Source: Argentina anserina (Eukaryota > Streptophyta > Magnoliopsida > Rosales > Rosaceae). Taken from it: a stretch of 64,000 bases of DNA. Below, piece by piece: positions 31,701 to 44,690 of the stretch. The stretch covers positions 13,578,001 through 13,642,000 of the forward strand of contig NC_065876.1 of the NCBI RefSeq assembly GCF_933775445.1. Reading direction: 5' to 3'. A program made the translations under genes and the position numbers. Within the stretch, counting starts at the first letter, position 1. Every line of letters begins with the position of its first letter. The notes under the pieces are model-generated. The model saw only the letters and a program-made list of their open reading frames with translations. It did not search any database and was not told the origin of the DNA.

Positions 31701-32111
31701 CTCCCCCTTGTGTCGCATGTCTAGGTTGCATGGTACACACATCGTTGCCTCGGTAAAAACCTTATCAAGCAAAATAAAAACCTCTTGGGTAAAAACAAAA
31801 GCTTGATCGAAGGGAAAAAGAGCACAACGCACTGTCTACATTTTATAGCATCATATGAGGTAGACTCCCCCTGAAGTCTACGAAACAACTTCCCCTGATT
31901 AGTGTCATAATCATGTAGTACAAAAAACAACGTTCATTATATGCTTCTCAAACGTAGTCTTGGACTAATGATTAATCATTAATCTAGCCACATATCCTTA
32001 GATCATACATGTTATACTTAGCCAAACTTAGATCTTAGGAAACAAGATTGCATAACAACTCAAAACAAGAGTTTGCAATGAAAATCAGATTCTCGGGTAG
32101 AATGACCTTCA

Positions 32112-32475
32112 CTCACTTAAACGTTCATAACGTTTTCATTAAAATAGATATCAGTGAACCGTAAACTTTTCTGGAAAGTAGACACTCGTGGCTTTCCAAT
32201 GACATAAAGTTCACAACCTAATTCATTCGGAGCAGTTCACAGTGCTCTGTCAAAGTTGACTGACTTGCAAATTTCATGACATAACTGTCATACTTTGCTA
32301 AAACGGGCATAACTCACTCAATATGATAGCTATAAACAAATGGTGGGTGTTCTTGGAAAGTACACACATAGACATTTCCAACGGTACCAATTTCACCATA
32401 TTTCATTGAGCGAGATGTCCTATAAGTCTCGTTGAAGTTGACCTACGAAACTAGACAGATTCTGATTTGTCACAT
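32112..32475. repeat. Two diverged tandem copies of about 175 bp inside copia element B
   Basis: Copy one (about 32112-32283) and copy two (about 32301-32475) share GAAAGTAGACAC/GAAAGTACACAC, GGCTTTCCAATG/ACATTTCCAACG and GTCAAAGTTGACTGAC/GTTGAAGTTGACCTAC in the same order. They lie between the RNase H remnant and the 3' LTR, a place where element A has only about 200 bp, so they represent material gained by B or lost by A. Confidence 0.65.
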
Positions 32476-32519
32476 TCAATGTGTCTTTCACAAAGGAATG
32501 AGAGAATTGACCAATGAAT

Positions 32520-34860
32520 GACTGGTTTTGGTCCGAGACGGAACCGTACGCATCCTCTACGCTACCAGTGTCGACTGCTACACTAAGGTGTACGTTGATG
32601 TTGCTGGAGCTGCTAGCGGCGTTTGTGTGGATAGGATTTGTGTTGTTTCACTAAGTGTAGAACTAAACTCATGTCAAGGGAGCAATGCAAGTCCAATGAC
32701 GATGCATAGGCGAATAGTTAATCACATCATAATGAAAGCAATAGTGTCCTAACAATATTTACATATATGAATCTATAGCTCATTGAATCTCTTCATCATC
32801 TTTACTTAGACGGAATAGAGAATTAAGAATTAGCTTTCATAAGAACACATATGGGTATGAGTTCTTGCAATCGATTGTACTACGTTCTCTCGAATGTCGC
32901 AATCTGATAAGCTCTCAGTGATCTGGAGGCATTTAAAGTCCCTCGGGCACTCTCATATCTGCGTCAAGATCCCTTTACAGATATGCAATGACCACTATCA
33001 TATGCTGCAAATCAGGTTTTCATGGATACTACTACTGATCAAGTAGGGGAAAGCAATTATGTCTATAACGAGAGAATATAACTCATCGTATTCAATACTG
33101 GGATAATGAGACAATCTTTACGCCATAAGTCTTGCAAATATCGCATGACTTCATCATTCTCATTACACTTACGAACAACGACCAACATAACAAGTCTAGT
33201 TCAGCCTATATTGATTCTTTCCACTTCGGTCAAGTTGCTCATCATTGATACTTTACAACGGAATAAGAGCATAAGTGAATACATCATCAATCATGGGAGA
33301 TCAATCCATTAAACGCGCGCGCTGTAATGATCAATTGAGAGATTTATATTCTTCTCTAACATCAACAAAAGGAGTCTGTAGCGTCCCATAGAAACTTAGT
33401 TGATACACATGTTTAGAGAATATCTCTTGATGATGGGAGAAATACTTGTGCCTACACACCTCGCTTCTTTCTGGTTTTGATTCCAGAGAATAATGGTCTC
33501 CCCCTCATCTAGGTAGGAGCCAAGACCGAAGCTATGACTCTTACTAGTCCATCTTTGCGTTTGCCGCCCTTGTTTTGTGGTGCAATACCACGGGCGCCGA
33601 CAACATCACAGCGTACGATGGTGCTATCGTCGGCTTCCTTCCCACTGTCAGGGATGGTGCCAACGGTGCTAGGAGCAGGTCATATGAAATTCTCCCATAT
33701 TCTGAGTGTTCCAACCTTACCGGCGCATCAAAACATTTATGTGCGATCTCGTCACTTTCGCAAAATCGGTAAAGTCATTGAGCATCGAATCTTTGACTTT
33801 TTGGAGGTTGATAATGCGTTGCACTTTTGCTCACTTTTGAGTAGTGTGGGATCTTAATGAGACATAGTGCCACACCATGTCAATTCCTAGCGTTAAAACC
33901 AGAATGGGAGCATTCCATATCTCCCCCTAACGACGGGAAGTATGTCTTAACAAAGTGACCGTCTGCTAAAATCGCAAGATAGAGATTCACGGTTGTAGAT
34001 TGAACATAGCGGACAAGTGTTGGTAATTCATAAATCATAACCAACCAAAATACTTAATCGTTTCAAGTAGATCCATTGAAATTACTACAAGAGAGGCACA
34101 TAAACAATGTAACCAAATAGGCGTTAGTGAAATGAACGTTGGGATCTTATCCAGTGACCATCTGGTACGCACTAAACGCTTGGCAAGTTGTGGGTCTGAG
34201 CCGAATAAGTGTCACTGCATGCAACATCATTACATATCCCCATGCAAAAAACGGCAGGTTAGTACCCATAACCAAGTCCGTATCGTGTAATGAATGAACA
34301 TGAGGAATACTGGAATAATATGTTCAACGACGATCCCAGTAGACATGCAAAATGAAATCATCAAAAATCGTGGAGGTGAACTCTCCAAGGGTATCTAATC
34401 AAATAGATTTGAGAGGATAGGAAAGGTGGTGAGCCCTTAGTATGATGATCATTGCTAAAAGCTTTAGCAAATGCAGCGTTCAATATGGAAAGCAAAGCGA
34501 TGTGTGACCAACGCGTCGATGCTCTTAACCTATACCATAAAAGTACCGAAAAATGTCCGCATTCGGATGGATATGGTACACTAATGTCACCTTAAATACT
34601 TTGTAAGAATGGAATGGTCTTGGTTAGAGCCTTAGCAAATAAGGACTTCCTTGAAATCTAGCAAGATAACAAGCTTTGCAAAATGAGCGATGGGCATCAG
34701 AGATTCTCATGGAGGTATCACAAGCTCCTGTGAAGGAGGGGATGCCGCCACCGATGGCCTGAATGCCATGGAGCCGCTGAGCGTGCATGGCACGAATAGA
34801 CACGGCCTCACCGTGTGGAGCACGAGTGAGGTGATCCTCCAATTGCTTCGTGAACATGAA
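32520..34860 (-). pseudogene. pol: Copia element B pol remnant (integrase, reverse transcriptase, RNase H)
   Basis: Matched piece by piece to copia element A on the opposite strand. The segment 34624-34857 corresponds to the 18660-18890 part of A (pre-integrase and start of integrase, IGGGIPSFTGACD and SFCKACYLARFQG). The segment 33100-33230 corresponds to the reverse transcriptase block near 20440-20500, and 32540-32660 to the RNase H part near 21390-21500. Many deletions and stops leave no open frame of useful length. Note that 33534-33857 reads open on plus, but only as a shadow. Confidence 0.7.
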
Positions 34861-35099
34861 AAATAGATGATCATGTGAATTTCAAAGAACTCGAATCATC
34901 ATATCTCGTTCAAAATGATCAAAAAATGATCATGTCAAAACTGAGGAGACAGCAAAACCGAACATATGATTCAAAGAATCTTGAGTTACATAAAGCTACT
35001 GCTGCACGCAAGCAAAGTTATGTCCGCAGGCTAACTAAACTACTGTCTAAGCTTGAAAAAGCTACTGTCAATGGAATCTGACAGATTATTACCCTCCAT

Positions 35100-36130
35100 T
35101 CTTAACACAAATATCAAGATCAAAAATTCATCATTGGCATGTAGAGCCTTTGAAAACTTAGCAAGGCACGAAGATATAAAACACAATCTCCGCACGAGAT
35201 CCGTAAAACAACTACCTGCGCCATAGGAGAGTGTGGGTGGTTACGCAATTAGCAAGACACTCGATTTCACGGCGGGATATGCTCAAAATAAAATTAAAAG
35301 AGTCAACGACGCGGTGAACTTCTCTAGACAATACGCCGTAGGATATTGTAAGAGGGGGGATTGAAACAAATGTGCAATCTCATCGAGTGTATCACATGGC
35401 AATAGAACTACATTCTTCAACTTAAGAGTTGGAAAAAACATGGTATTGGAGCAGTTGAATACCAAACAATTAGGGTGGTGAAAATCATCCAATTGGTGCG
35501 GGTGGTCACCAATATTAATAAAATCCTTTGAGCTGTGAAACGATTTGGAGAAAACCGGAAAATTAACCGAAAAACCATGTCAAAATAACTCAAAACCGGG
35601 TGAAATTTGGACTGAGAAAACATGGCAGTAAAAACTGTGGGAAAGATGTCGGAAAAATGACGAGAAACGATGAAAAAATCGTCGAAAACTCGCTAGAACC
35701 GGCAACGCCAATTTCCGGAAAACCGGCCGGCAAGGAGGCCGGGGCTGCTGTCTGACAGGGGACGCCGGCAGGAGCCGTATGGCGGCACCAGAAATACCGG
35801 CAAGTGGCTAGAAGGCGGCAAAAACGCCGAAAAATGTTCCGGAAACGCCAGAACAGTAACCGGGAAAAATGACGTCAATTTTGACGTTCCGAGGTCCGTT
35901 TTCTAAATTTTAAAGTCTAAATTCATAATATAGTACCATTAGGGTCTCATTAACCCAAAAACGGCCAATTTAAAAACCACGTGAGTTGCAAACGTTGACC
36001 ATTCATACTAAATTTAAAGCAAATAAAATTCTCACGAGTTCATCTTGTAAACAAGAAATACGAGAAATTTTATTGAATATACCAATATTTAATACAACAC
36101 AAACAAGCTTCCAATTCCAATAGACAACTT
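35100..36130 (-). other. Copia element B protease start and gag-pol spacer
   Basis: The minus strand 35283-35492 encodes a piece (LKNVVLLPCDTLDEIAHLF) aligned with the start of pol in element A. The spacer upstream (35530-36130) mirrors the one in A, including AATAAA at 36069-36074 (minus). Proline/arginine-rich low-complexity sequence occupies 35690-35880. Confidence 0.6.
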
Positions 36131-38115
36131 AAGCTAAAGTCGAGCAAAAAACATGGCAATGCCAACGTCATACTTGAAAAATAGTAAGTAGAAAACATAG
36201 TCAAAATAGATTGACTAATCAAAAGTCCGTAGCAACAAAATCTTGCATATCGGATCAGGCGTTGCCGTAGCCTGAGGCTCAAAAAAATTACTTACTTGAG
36301 AATGAAAGAATGTTATGTTTTCATCTCCAAAGTTCCCTCAATAATTAGATACAAGTGCCAAAACTAGCATGTGTTTCTTGGATGTGGAGCATGCATCAAG
36401 GTCAACTCTGGTAATACAACGTCATAGACGTTTATTGAATCACTTTAAGTGTGTCCCATAGAATTTGTTATTTTTGGGATCTTTTGTCAGCAAATAGTGA
36501 TGCTTCAAAGTAATTGATTTCGACTCAAAGAAATGAGTACGTAGACCTTGGGATTATCGTTTGTAGACATGAGTTTAAGAAAACTCAAACATTCAACTAG
36601 CAGTCGCGACGCGATGCATCCATAAGAAACGAGGGTTGTATAGGTTTCGAATAATCGAAATATTCAAGTATGTAACCAGAATTAGAAGGGTTGTGATGTA
36701 TATGGTCACAAAATAATCGATGCATATCGGCGATTCTCATGATCGAACCCAAAACAGCGGTGTACTCAGACAACCACACGAAATCGATTTCTTCCCTTTA
36801 AATAATAACGTGACTCCCCCAAGACCATCACACGAAAAAAGGTCGACCAAGAGGGGAAACATATCCCTCTTTGATCTCATCGGCGTTATAAGAAGGCCGG
36901 AAAAGAGACATGAAGAAAGCTAATAGCGCCCGATAATTTATATATATATATGTTCAAAACCAGCAAATTTAAGAAAAACATACTTGTTGGTCTGCCAAAT
37001 AGACCGCATATAATTAAATTGCTCTGCAAATCAATTGTCATGTAGGAAGCTGCTTGATGAATTTTTTTTCGATCTTCGTCCGATGACATAAAAATCTTGT
37101 GAGGATACGATCGAAATCGTATGTAGGGGACAAAAGTATCGTCAATCTCGGCATGAATTTCATCACCATAGTACGACGAACAATGATTTTTCCTATACGA
37201 GCACGTGAAATATCGTTAGAAATAAACACGTGTTAATGAACATTTAAATAATGAAATAGGAAAAAGGAAAAGGAAAAAAAATTAAAGCCAAATAGGATCA
37301 GTTGGGCTCGGTGGAGCCATAGGCCTTGAATTATGGGCCGGGTCGGATCTGGAAAACGGATCGGATCCTGCAGGTTTGGGTCGGCAGAGCCGTGCAGTGC
37401 GATCCTCGTCGATGGAGGAGACCTCCCGGGTCGAAAGAGGGCTGCAATCCGGATCGAGGCTGCTGCAGTGCGTTGTCAACGATCTGCGAAAAAGTATATG
37501 CGATTGCGGCACATGGAGACGCGCGCAAGGCAAGGCTGCGGTGAAGCGCCCGGAGGATGCCTAGACCGGCAGCTGCACATCTAGGCAATTGGCTCGGGTT
37601 GAGCACTTCTGAGATTACAACGCCAAGAGTCTAAATTGGCGGCGTTGATTGTGGCTTGGCAACAACGAAGTTGGTACGCGATCGGCCGGAGAAGAAGCAG
37701 GTCTAGGGCGACACGGGATGAACGACAACTAGTCGTCTTTGTCCTGAGCCACTGCGGCGGAGAAGAAATCGACGCAGGTAGTCCATATAAACGTCGGAAC
37801 GTCGTCTACAAAGTGGCGCGGCACTGGGAGGGCAGCGAAGAGGACGCAGGACTGCGCTGGTCTGCTTGAATCGGAGGCAGAGGAAGAAGATGGGTGCTCA
37901 GATCAAATATCTGGGTGTCCAGAGAAATTGTGATTTCTGATTTTTCCTTTCTTTTCTGACAACAATTTGTCAGTTTGGATCTATTTTGCATTTCCGGCAA
38001 TGCCAAGAAGGAAAGGGTTGCCAGAGCATAGGATTTCAGGGTTAGGGTTTATGTTTCTTGTGGTGGCATTGTCACTTAGACACTTTAGAATAAAGTGCAT
38101 GATAACATGTTACAG
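36131..38115 (-). other. Copia element B gag gap and leader
   Basis: Between 36131 and 36480 no gag capsid sequence is recognisable. The segment 36500-36800 matches the leader of element A (around 16120-16290). The GC-rich stretch 37300-37870 has many overlapping short open frames on both strands without motifs. A (TA) run is at about 36936-36950. Confidence 0.55.
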
Positions 38116-38296
38116 GAATGCAGGATGAAAATTGTGTGTTATTAAATGATATGAGGACCTGTATATAGGCATTATATCACCTGAATAACCGCAGAATTCG
38201 GAGTCATAATCTATTACAGATATGCGAATCTATCTCTAACATGAAACTTAATAAGATTAAGACACACAAAGTTAGAATAATAATTTTCCCGGAAAA
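38116..38296 (-). repeat. 5' LTR of copia element B
   Basis: 181 bp, clearly diverged from the 3' LTR. On the minus strand it is followed by TTATCATGCAC, resembling TTATCACG in element A, so this is probably the primer-binding region. Confidence 0.88.
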
Positions 38297-40498
38297 ACAT
38301 TTAATTATTTATCTACATTTCTGACTATTTTAGTTATTGATGATCCTAAACTCAGGTCACTCTTACGATTCTGACCCATCAAATAAAGAAGAAGAAAAAT
38401 CTTCAGTATGATTTTCCTGACTTTGTCATTTTCAATGAGGATTTTGCTCTTGGCTTCTTATAGCTTCAAGATGAGAAGTGTACTGGGCGATAGTACTGTA
38501 TGATTCGCTTAAGGCTTCTAAGAGCTCTGAGAGTCTCTGACCAAATGATAGGTGGCAGGGAACATCTTTATCCATCATTACCTCACGTTCAAGCCAATGA
38601 TTAAAGCACTCCCATCTATATACGCATATGTACCTTGTTATATCTAATTTTCTTTCAGGCTATTGTTGTTTATTGCCAAAACAAGCAATTGTTTCTTGAA
38701 ATGGGAACCAAAAATCAAGTTTAGCTAGAGTACTCTATGTTTTTTATTTGGTGATGAATTGGAAAATGTTTTACCAAGGTCGTATGTTAAATCTATTTAC
38801 CAAATGATCAATGTGCACGTTTTATTTTCTCTTCAAGAAATGAAACAATCAAGAGAAAGAGTTAGCTGATATTTTCTTCAGACAATGAATGATCCATACG
38901 ACGCTCAAAAAATGTATGTTTGAACAAATTTAGGTCATAGCTAGTGAGTGTTCAGAATATGCATTAAAACTAACAGAATGTACTTTACAATCTACATATT
39001 GGGCAGATACATCTCAACGTCTACAGACCTAGCAAATTACAAAGTTCCAACCCCCTAAGTAGTCGAATCGATTTTATCCCTTATTCTCTAAGGCTTTCCT
39101 TCTTATTATAAGTTTCCAATTGATTGAAAGCTTTCTATCAAAACTTAGTCCCTAAGATGCTCTCCAATTTCCATGGCATTAAATTTACTTCTTGTAGCTC
39201 CACCTATTTTATTTTATATCTATCAATCACCTATATGAATATATTTGTTTCCCTAGAAGCTACAAGCCAAATGAAAGAAGCTGATTAGGACTACACTAAA
39301 CCTTGTGGTGATGATGCAACGTGTTTCGGATCACCAATTATTTTTCTTAAACAATTTCACCTTTTCATTTCTTACTTACTAATCTCCACTCTCCAGCTTA
39401 TTAGTGGATGTATGGTTTGGGACACCCTGTATACAAATGGGATTAGTTAAGTCATGTAAAGGGTGTTCATAATATTTTATATATTGATTACCTACTATCC
39501 CATCAGATTCCCAAATGGCATGGGACGTCTTTTATATGGCTTGTCGCTAATTGGATATAACACAATATTTAACATTTTAGAGGGACTAGTAGGTGAGATA
39601 ATTATTTATAAAAATGGTGATGAGGTTGCTGCATGATTGAATGGTTAATCAAAGTGGATTAGCTCTTGATAAACAAGATTCCTCAAGGAATCATCTACTC
39701 AGAATGTGATTTAACAATCGAATAAGAGAGGGAATATAAGATGAATGTACCAATCTTTGTAAATAAGTATTTCCCTCCCAATTTGGGTTACAAGGAGGAC
39801 TGACTTTTGGGATATATATACATTTTGGCAACTAGGGAAAAAGAAATCTACAGAGTTGTGGTTGTATGGATTTTCACAGTGATCTACCAAATATTGGACT
39901 CGCGATCGAAGAATATTTTTTTCAAGTTCATTAGATTTATTCAAATCATTTAATCATACTAGGACAAGTTGGAGTGTCTAAGACAACGCGATTTACAATG
40001 CACTGCACTATGAGAGGAATGAAACCTACGAAGCTAAAAAGCTTCAAACTAACTAGAGTCAAACAAAAATAAAATGTCCAAACACGTGAACTCTATTAAA
40101 ATTTAAAGCCAATCAACCTACTAATAGTAAAAAAGACGCCCTATTTGTCGATATGAGGCCTAGAGATCCAATGGTCTACCTGTTCATCAACATGAGGGAT
40201 AGTTAGCTCCGGATAAAAGTGGAGCGAACTAAAAGCTAGAGTGTTTATTATTTAGAGAACGGATAATATGCACCCCTGAGTGCAGGAACCGTTCAATATT
40301 TTACCACTATCAAAACAATCTTAACTTTTCATATATATAAATAAGTACTATGAATCACCGGCCATTAGATCACAGTTTTCCATCAGTAGTTGCTTTAATA
40401 GTCTAACGTTTGTTGACGTTTTTTTTATTTAAGGCAAAAAACTCATCTCTACATTTTCACTTTCTCTCTAAGTGAAATACTTTTTTCTTCTGAACCCA

Positions 40499-40501
<3 letters not shown>

Positions 40502-40540
<39 letters not shown>
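40502..40540. repeat. (CT)n microsatellite, 39 bp
   Basis: Uninterrupted CT dinucleotides. Confidence 0.97.
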
Positions 40541-40541
<1 letters not shown>

Positions 40542-41468
40542 TTGGTGTTCGACGAACCCAGAAATTAGAAATCGATGGAGATCAATGAACCCATAAAAAT
40601 TAGGGTTGTAGAAATGGGGGAAATTCGAAAAGGGGGAGCCTTTTTGGGTTTGGGTCTGATTGGGTTTACTGAGGGAGAGGGAGATGTCGTGGACATGGCA
40701 GAGGTTTGTGAGGCGACGAGGGGTGGTCGGGTGACTTGGGTCCTCTGTGAATCGATGAATTAGAGTTGATTGGGGTTGTAGTATTACCCTTTTCCGTTGG
40801 TATTGCTCATATGATCATGATGTTGATGGGTGGGGGTGTTGTGTTGAGTTGTTGAAACAAATTGATGGAGAACCTTGATAGAGTAATTTGATGATGGAGA
40901 TTCGGATAGGAAAAGGTTTGATATTTGAAATTGTGCGAATGTCTTGATGGAGGTTGTAATCATGAGATGGAGGCAGTAATCATGCTTGCAATGGAATTGC
41001 AGGTGTAGACTTTTCTGGAAACGAAAGAGAAAAGAACAAGAGAAGAAAGATCTCATGATTTTCATTTTTTTTAATTTCTTTGGACAAAATGAGGTAAGGG
41101 TTGGAGGGTCGTGGGTCGGTTATCAAATTTGATATAGATTTAAGTTTGGGTCCTACGGGGTTTTGTTTGTGAAATGATGTGGACGATTCAAGAGCAAACA
41201 ATTGCGGACAAGTTAAATGGTGTGGACGATTCAATTTCGTCATTCAATGGATGTGATGGTAAAATTTTATTTATTATTTTTACCTCCTCATTTTTAGACA
41301 GAATGAAACATACGGAGGTTAGACAGTAGTTTTCTAAAAAGTCACGTGCTCAACACGTGTTGCTGGTGGCCGCACCGCTGAAGCACATAATACACTCTGA
41401 TATTATTTATTAGCCTTCTTCTTAAGGTTAAATTGAAAGAATATTTCAGCTGTGAAGTTACAAGTTTT

Positions 41469-41469
<1 letters not shown>

Positions 41470-41555
<86 letters not shown>
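41470..41555. repeat. (TC)n microsatellite, 86 bp
   Basis: A long uninterrupted TC run. The open frames across it on both strands (Leu-Ser or Glu-Arg repeats) are artefacts of the repeat. Confidence 0.97.
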
Positions 41556-41556
<1 letters not shown>

Positions 41557-42809
41557 GGCCCTTCCCCCCATTACTGACTAGGGGTTCGTGCGGGTGGTCA
41601 ACAAACAATGACTACGTTTCAGTGGCGATGGCTTTTACTAAAACTAGGATCTCACGATGGCACTTGGACTTTCGGTGGAATATAATCATCTCACACATGT
41701 TATGTTATGTATATGTAAATTATTTATTTTTAAAAAATTAAAGAAAAATAATAGATTTTGCATAAATATATTAGTTATAAAAAATGTAGTGGGAGAGAAA
41801 ATATGATTTATGGGATGAATTTATTTTATTTCATAATTAATCAATATATTGTAATTGTCTGAATTGTCCCTATAAATTGTTTTTGAAAGGAGTCCCTATA
41901 ATTTTATTTGTTCACAAAGATTAAAAATCTATCAAAGATTTTTTGGTAAAAAATAATTATTTTGGTTAGCATGTCCTATTTAGATTATTAGAGTATAGAT
42001 AATCGTCAATCATTGCACGCTATTGATTATTGGGATTTAAGTTTAAGTTTAAAGTTTGATTATTCGGCAAATTATATACGTTTATTGATAAGAAAAAGAA
42101 ATACAACACATAGTTTGTTGTTCGATGAAAACCAGTAAACCACAACACATAGTCGATTAACCAAGTCAATGATCCATGTGAATTCTCTAGTTGGCCTCGT
42201 TGTCGATTTATTATCCAAATAGAATATTTAAACATCCCATATCGTCATCAAAAATTTATTTTTATATTTCATTGTAATTTATTATACGATGACTATCTTG
42301 ATGCATAGTAGTTCTTGGGGGTCTACTTCAACAGTGATAAACCCGACCTTTTTCCTCTTCCAAAATGACCAAACTTGGACTTCATAATTCTCAAAAGTCA
42401 ATTGCTGTTACTTCCTAACATTTTGGGTGTCCCTTTTGGGACTTCTCACACCTGAGGGTTAGAAGGTTACTATGCTTACCTATTCATGAGAAATGTGGTT
42501 ACATAATCCATGCAACTCTTGCTCCCGCAATGCAAATTATAATTGAATAATGTCAAAATAATATACCAACTAATATGCTAAAACAAATTTGTTGTAAGTC
42601 GAACTAATAACCTCTCACTTAATGAAAAAACTTACGCCCAAACCAAATTAGATATAAATTCTAAAATTTTCTCCACTACATGATGTGAAAGAATGTTTCA
42701 AATAAAAAAGGTGAAAACTAGAAAAATATGAGAATTTTAGTTAAGATTTCTTGTAGTATCAAAAAGATGCTGGAATTTTTATTTTTTGGAAACCAAGACG
42801 AATATATTA

Positions 42810-43480
42810 AAAACAACTAATGATTACAAACAGAAAGAAGAAGAGCCTCCACATTCGGAGGATTCGCTTGATACCAAGAGTAACTAAGACCAGTACTAAG
42901 GGCTAAGTTGGCCATTTTGTCGGCAACAAGATTAGAATCTCTACTAACATGACTAAAAAAAGCAGAAGGAATAGCAGCCAGAGACACCTGAATATCTCAT
43001 ACTATCCTACCAAAATCAAAATCATCACCATCAGGAACAATTGTTGCTTTGACCAACGGTAAACAATCATACTCAAACACAATATGGGCTAAGCCCTGCT
43101 CCACAACAAAAGAACTTACCAGTCTATACGAGCACTCAAACCTCCAACCGTAGCACCAAAAGAATCTCTAATCACCACTCCCAAACCTCCCTGCTTACCA
43201 GCAGCATCAAAAGCACCGTCTAGATTAGCTTTAAGCCCCACCCCACGGGAGGGGGGACCCAAGGCAATCTAATCCAAATTTGTCGAAACCAAGACTTCTT
43301 GACAGATTTCAGTAAAGTAGCATAAGAACGAATTCTGTAATAAACCTGGACAATACTAGACCTCTCCTCCTTCCACAATCGTTGGTTCCGTTCCTTCCAG
43401 ACCGACCGTAACACAACCAATAACAGAGCAAAATCCTCCTCAGATAATATCTCCCGACAACTAGAAAGCCAATCCATCAT
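42810..43480 (-). pseudogene. LINE RNase H and preceding linker
   Basis: The minus-strand translation of 43220-43480 is the linker typical of plant LINEs (LLVVLRSVWKERNQRLWKEE). It is followed near 43210-43140 by NLDGAFDAAGKQGGLGVVIR and DSFGATVGGLS, the first strand of the plant LINE RNase H with its catalytic Asp. Later parts contain TAG and TAA stops. Confidence 0.75.
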
Positions 43481-44690
43481 GGAAACGAAACAGAATAATC
43501 AAACTGAAAAATCCCTGATAATCCAAGGAACATAAGAATCAAGTCCCTAGTGAAATAACAATCCCGACCATGTGCTCGATAGTCTCCTCCTCATCATTAC
43601 AGAAGAAACACCCATCTCCAACAAAAACTCTTTTAGACCGTAAAGCAGCCGAAGTAGGAAGGATAGAGGAACATACTTGCCAAAAGTGAACCTTGATCTT
43701 CCCCGATATGGGAGAAAACCAAATATGCTTTCAGAAACTCACACGCCCCTCCCCACCAGAATAAGCAATATCACTATGCAATAATTGTCTACCCAGATGA
43801 TACGATGATTTCGTAGAAAAATGCCCTTTGGCATCAAAATGCCAAATCAAACGATCCTCAGTTTTCCTCAAACTGAGAGCAATTGACAAAATCAGCTCCA
43901 CATCACCATAACAAAAGTGTTATGCCAATAAAGCTCTATCCTACTTCCTATCAGCTGTAATAAACTCACTGACCTTACTACATCTCTCACTCAACCGAGC
44001 AATAGAATGAAAGTCCCTAGGCTAAGGTATCCATGGAGCCTCCCAAGCATGAATCTGCTCACCATAACCAATATGCCAACGAGTACCATTCACCAACAAG
44101 TCCCTAGCCTCAAAAATACATTTCTAACAAACAGAAGGCTGAATCAGACTAGATGCATTCCAGAAATCAGAATCCAGAAAATACCGAGCTTTGCATAATC
44201 TACCAACCAGAGAAGTTGGATTCTTCACCAACCTCCACCCCTGTTTTGCTAACAAAGCCAAATTATGAGCATACCTCGTTCCTCCTTAGAACGACACAAC
44301 TTATCCTAGAACATCTAGTGAATCTTTTTTTCCTCCTGTCTACTACCCCACCAGAACTTTACACATCTAATGAAAAGCATTGCAAAAAGTCTTAGGGAGC
44401 AGAAAACAATTTATGGTATAAGAAAGAAGAGATTGAGCAACCACCCGAATAAGAATATCCTTCCCTACTAACCACACAACAACTTACCCTGCCAACCTTC
44501 CAATTTCTGACGTAATTGATCTTAATAAAAGAAAAGGTCTCAGTACGATTACGACCCATGACAGTTGGAAGTCCCAAATATTTCTCATGTTTAAGAACAA
44601 CCTCAACACCTAGAAAGTTCGTTAAAGCAACCTGAGAAGCCTCTGGACTGCCTTGCTAAAAACAACACTACTCTTAGCAAAATTAATCTT

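Larger units (their letters stand above)
31514..38301 (-). mobile_element. Ty1/copia retrotransposon B, reverse orientation, old and degraded (element 31519-38296)
   Basis: LTRs at 31519-31700 (3' on the minus strand) and 38116-38296 (5') are flanked by the 5-bp duplication ACATT (31514-31518, 38297-38301). The polypurine tract AAGGGGGAG lies just inside the 3' LTR (31701-31711), as in many copia elements. Leader, gag-pol spacer, protease, integrase, reverse transcriptase and RNase H segments can all be aligned to copia element A, but all are shredded. Gag is nearly absent. The GC-rich leader (about 37300-37870) differs from that of element A. Confidence 0.88.
38302..42780. other. Gene-free region with two CT microsatellites
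   Basis: AT-rich and without recognised protein families. It contains (CT)n at 40502-40540 and (TC)n at 41470-41555. A 62-codon open frame at 40575-40763 begins shortly after the first CT run, but its translation is Gly/Glu/Val-rich with no known motif. No RNA gene or transposon end was identified. Confidence 0.5.

Noticed and set aside
33534..33857. A 107-codon plus-strand frame inside copia element B
   Set aside because: It is the reverse complement of pol sequence aligned with element A near 19680-19940.
37282..37869. Cluster of open frames on both strands in GC-rich DNA
   Set aside because: Lies in the leader of copia element B, with no shared motif and no conservation in element A.
40575..40763. 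A 62-codon open frame after a CT-rich leader-like stretch, resembling a small gene
   Set aside because: No known family, no intron or poly(A) support, and simple composition; cannot be supported as a gene.
41342..41741. Open frames of Glu-Arg or Leu-Ser repeats on both strands
   Set aside because: They arise from the (TC)n microsatellite and carry no real protein signal.
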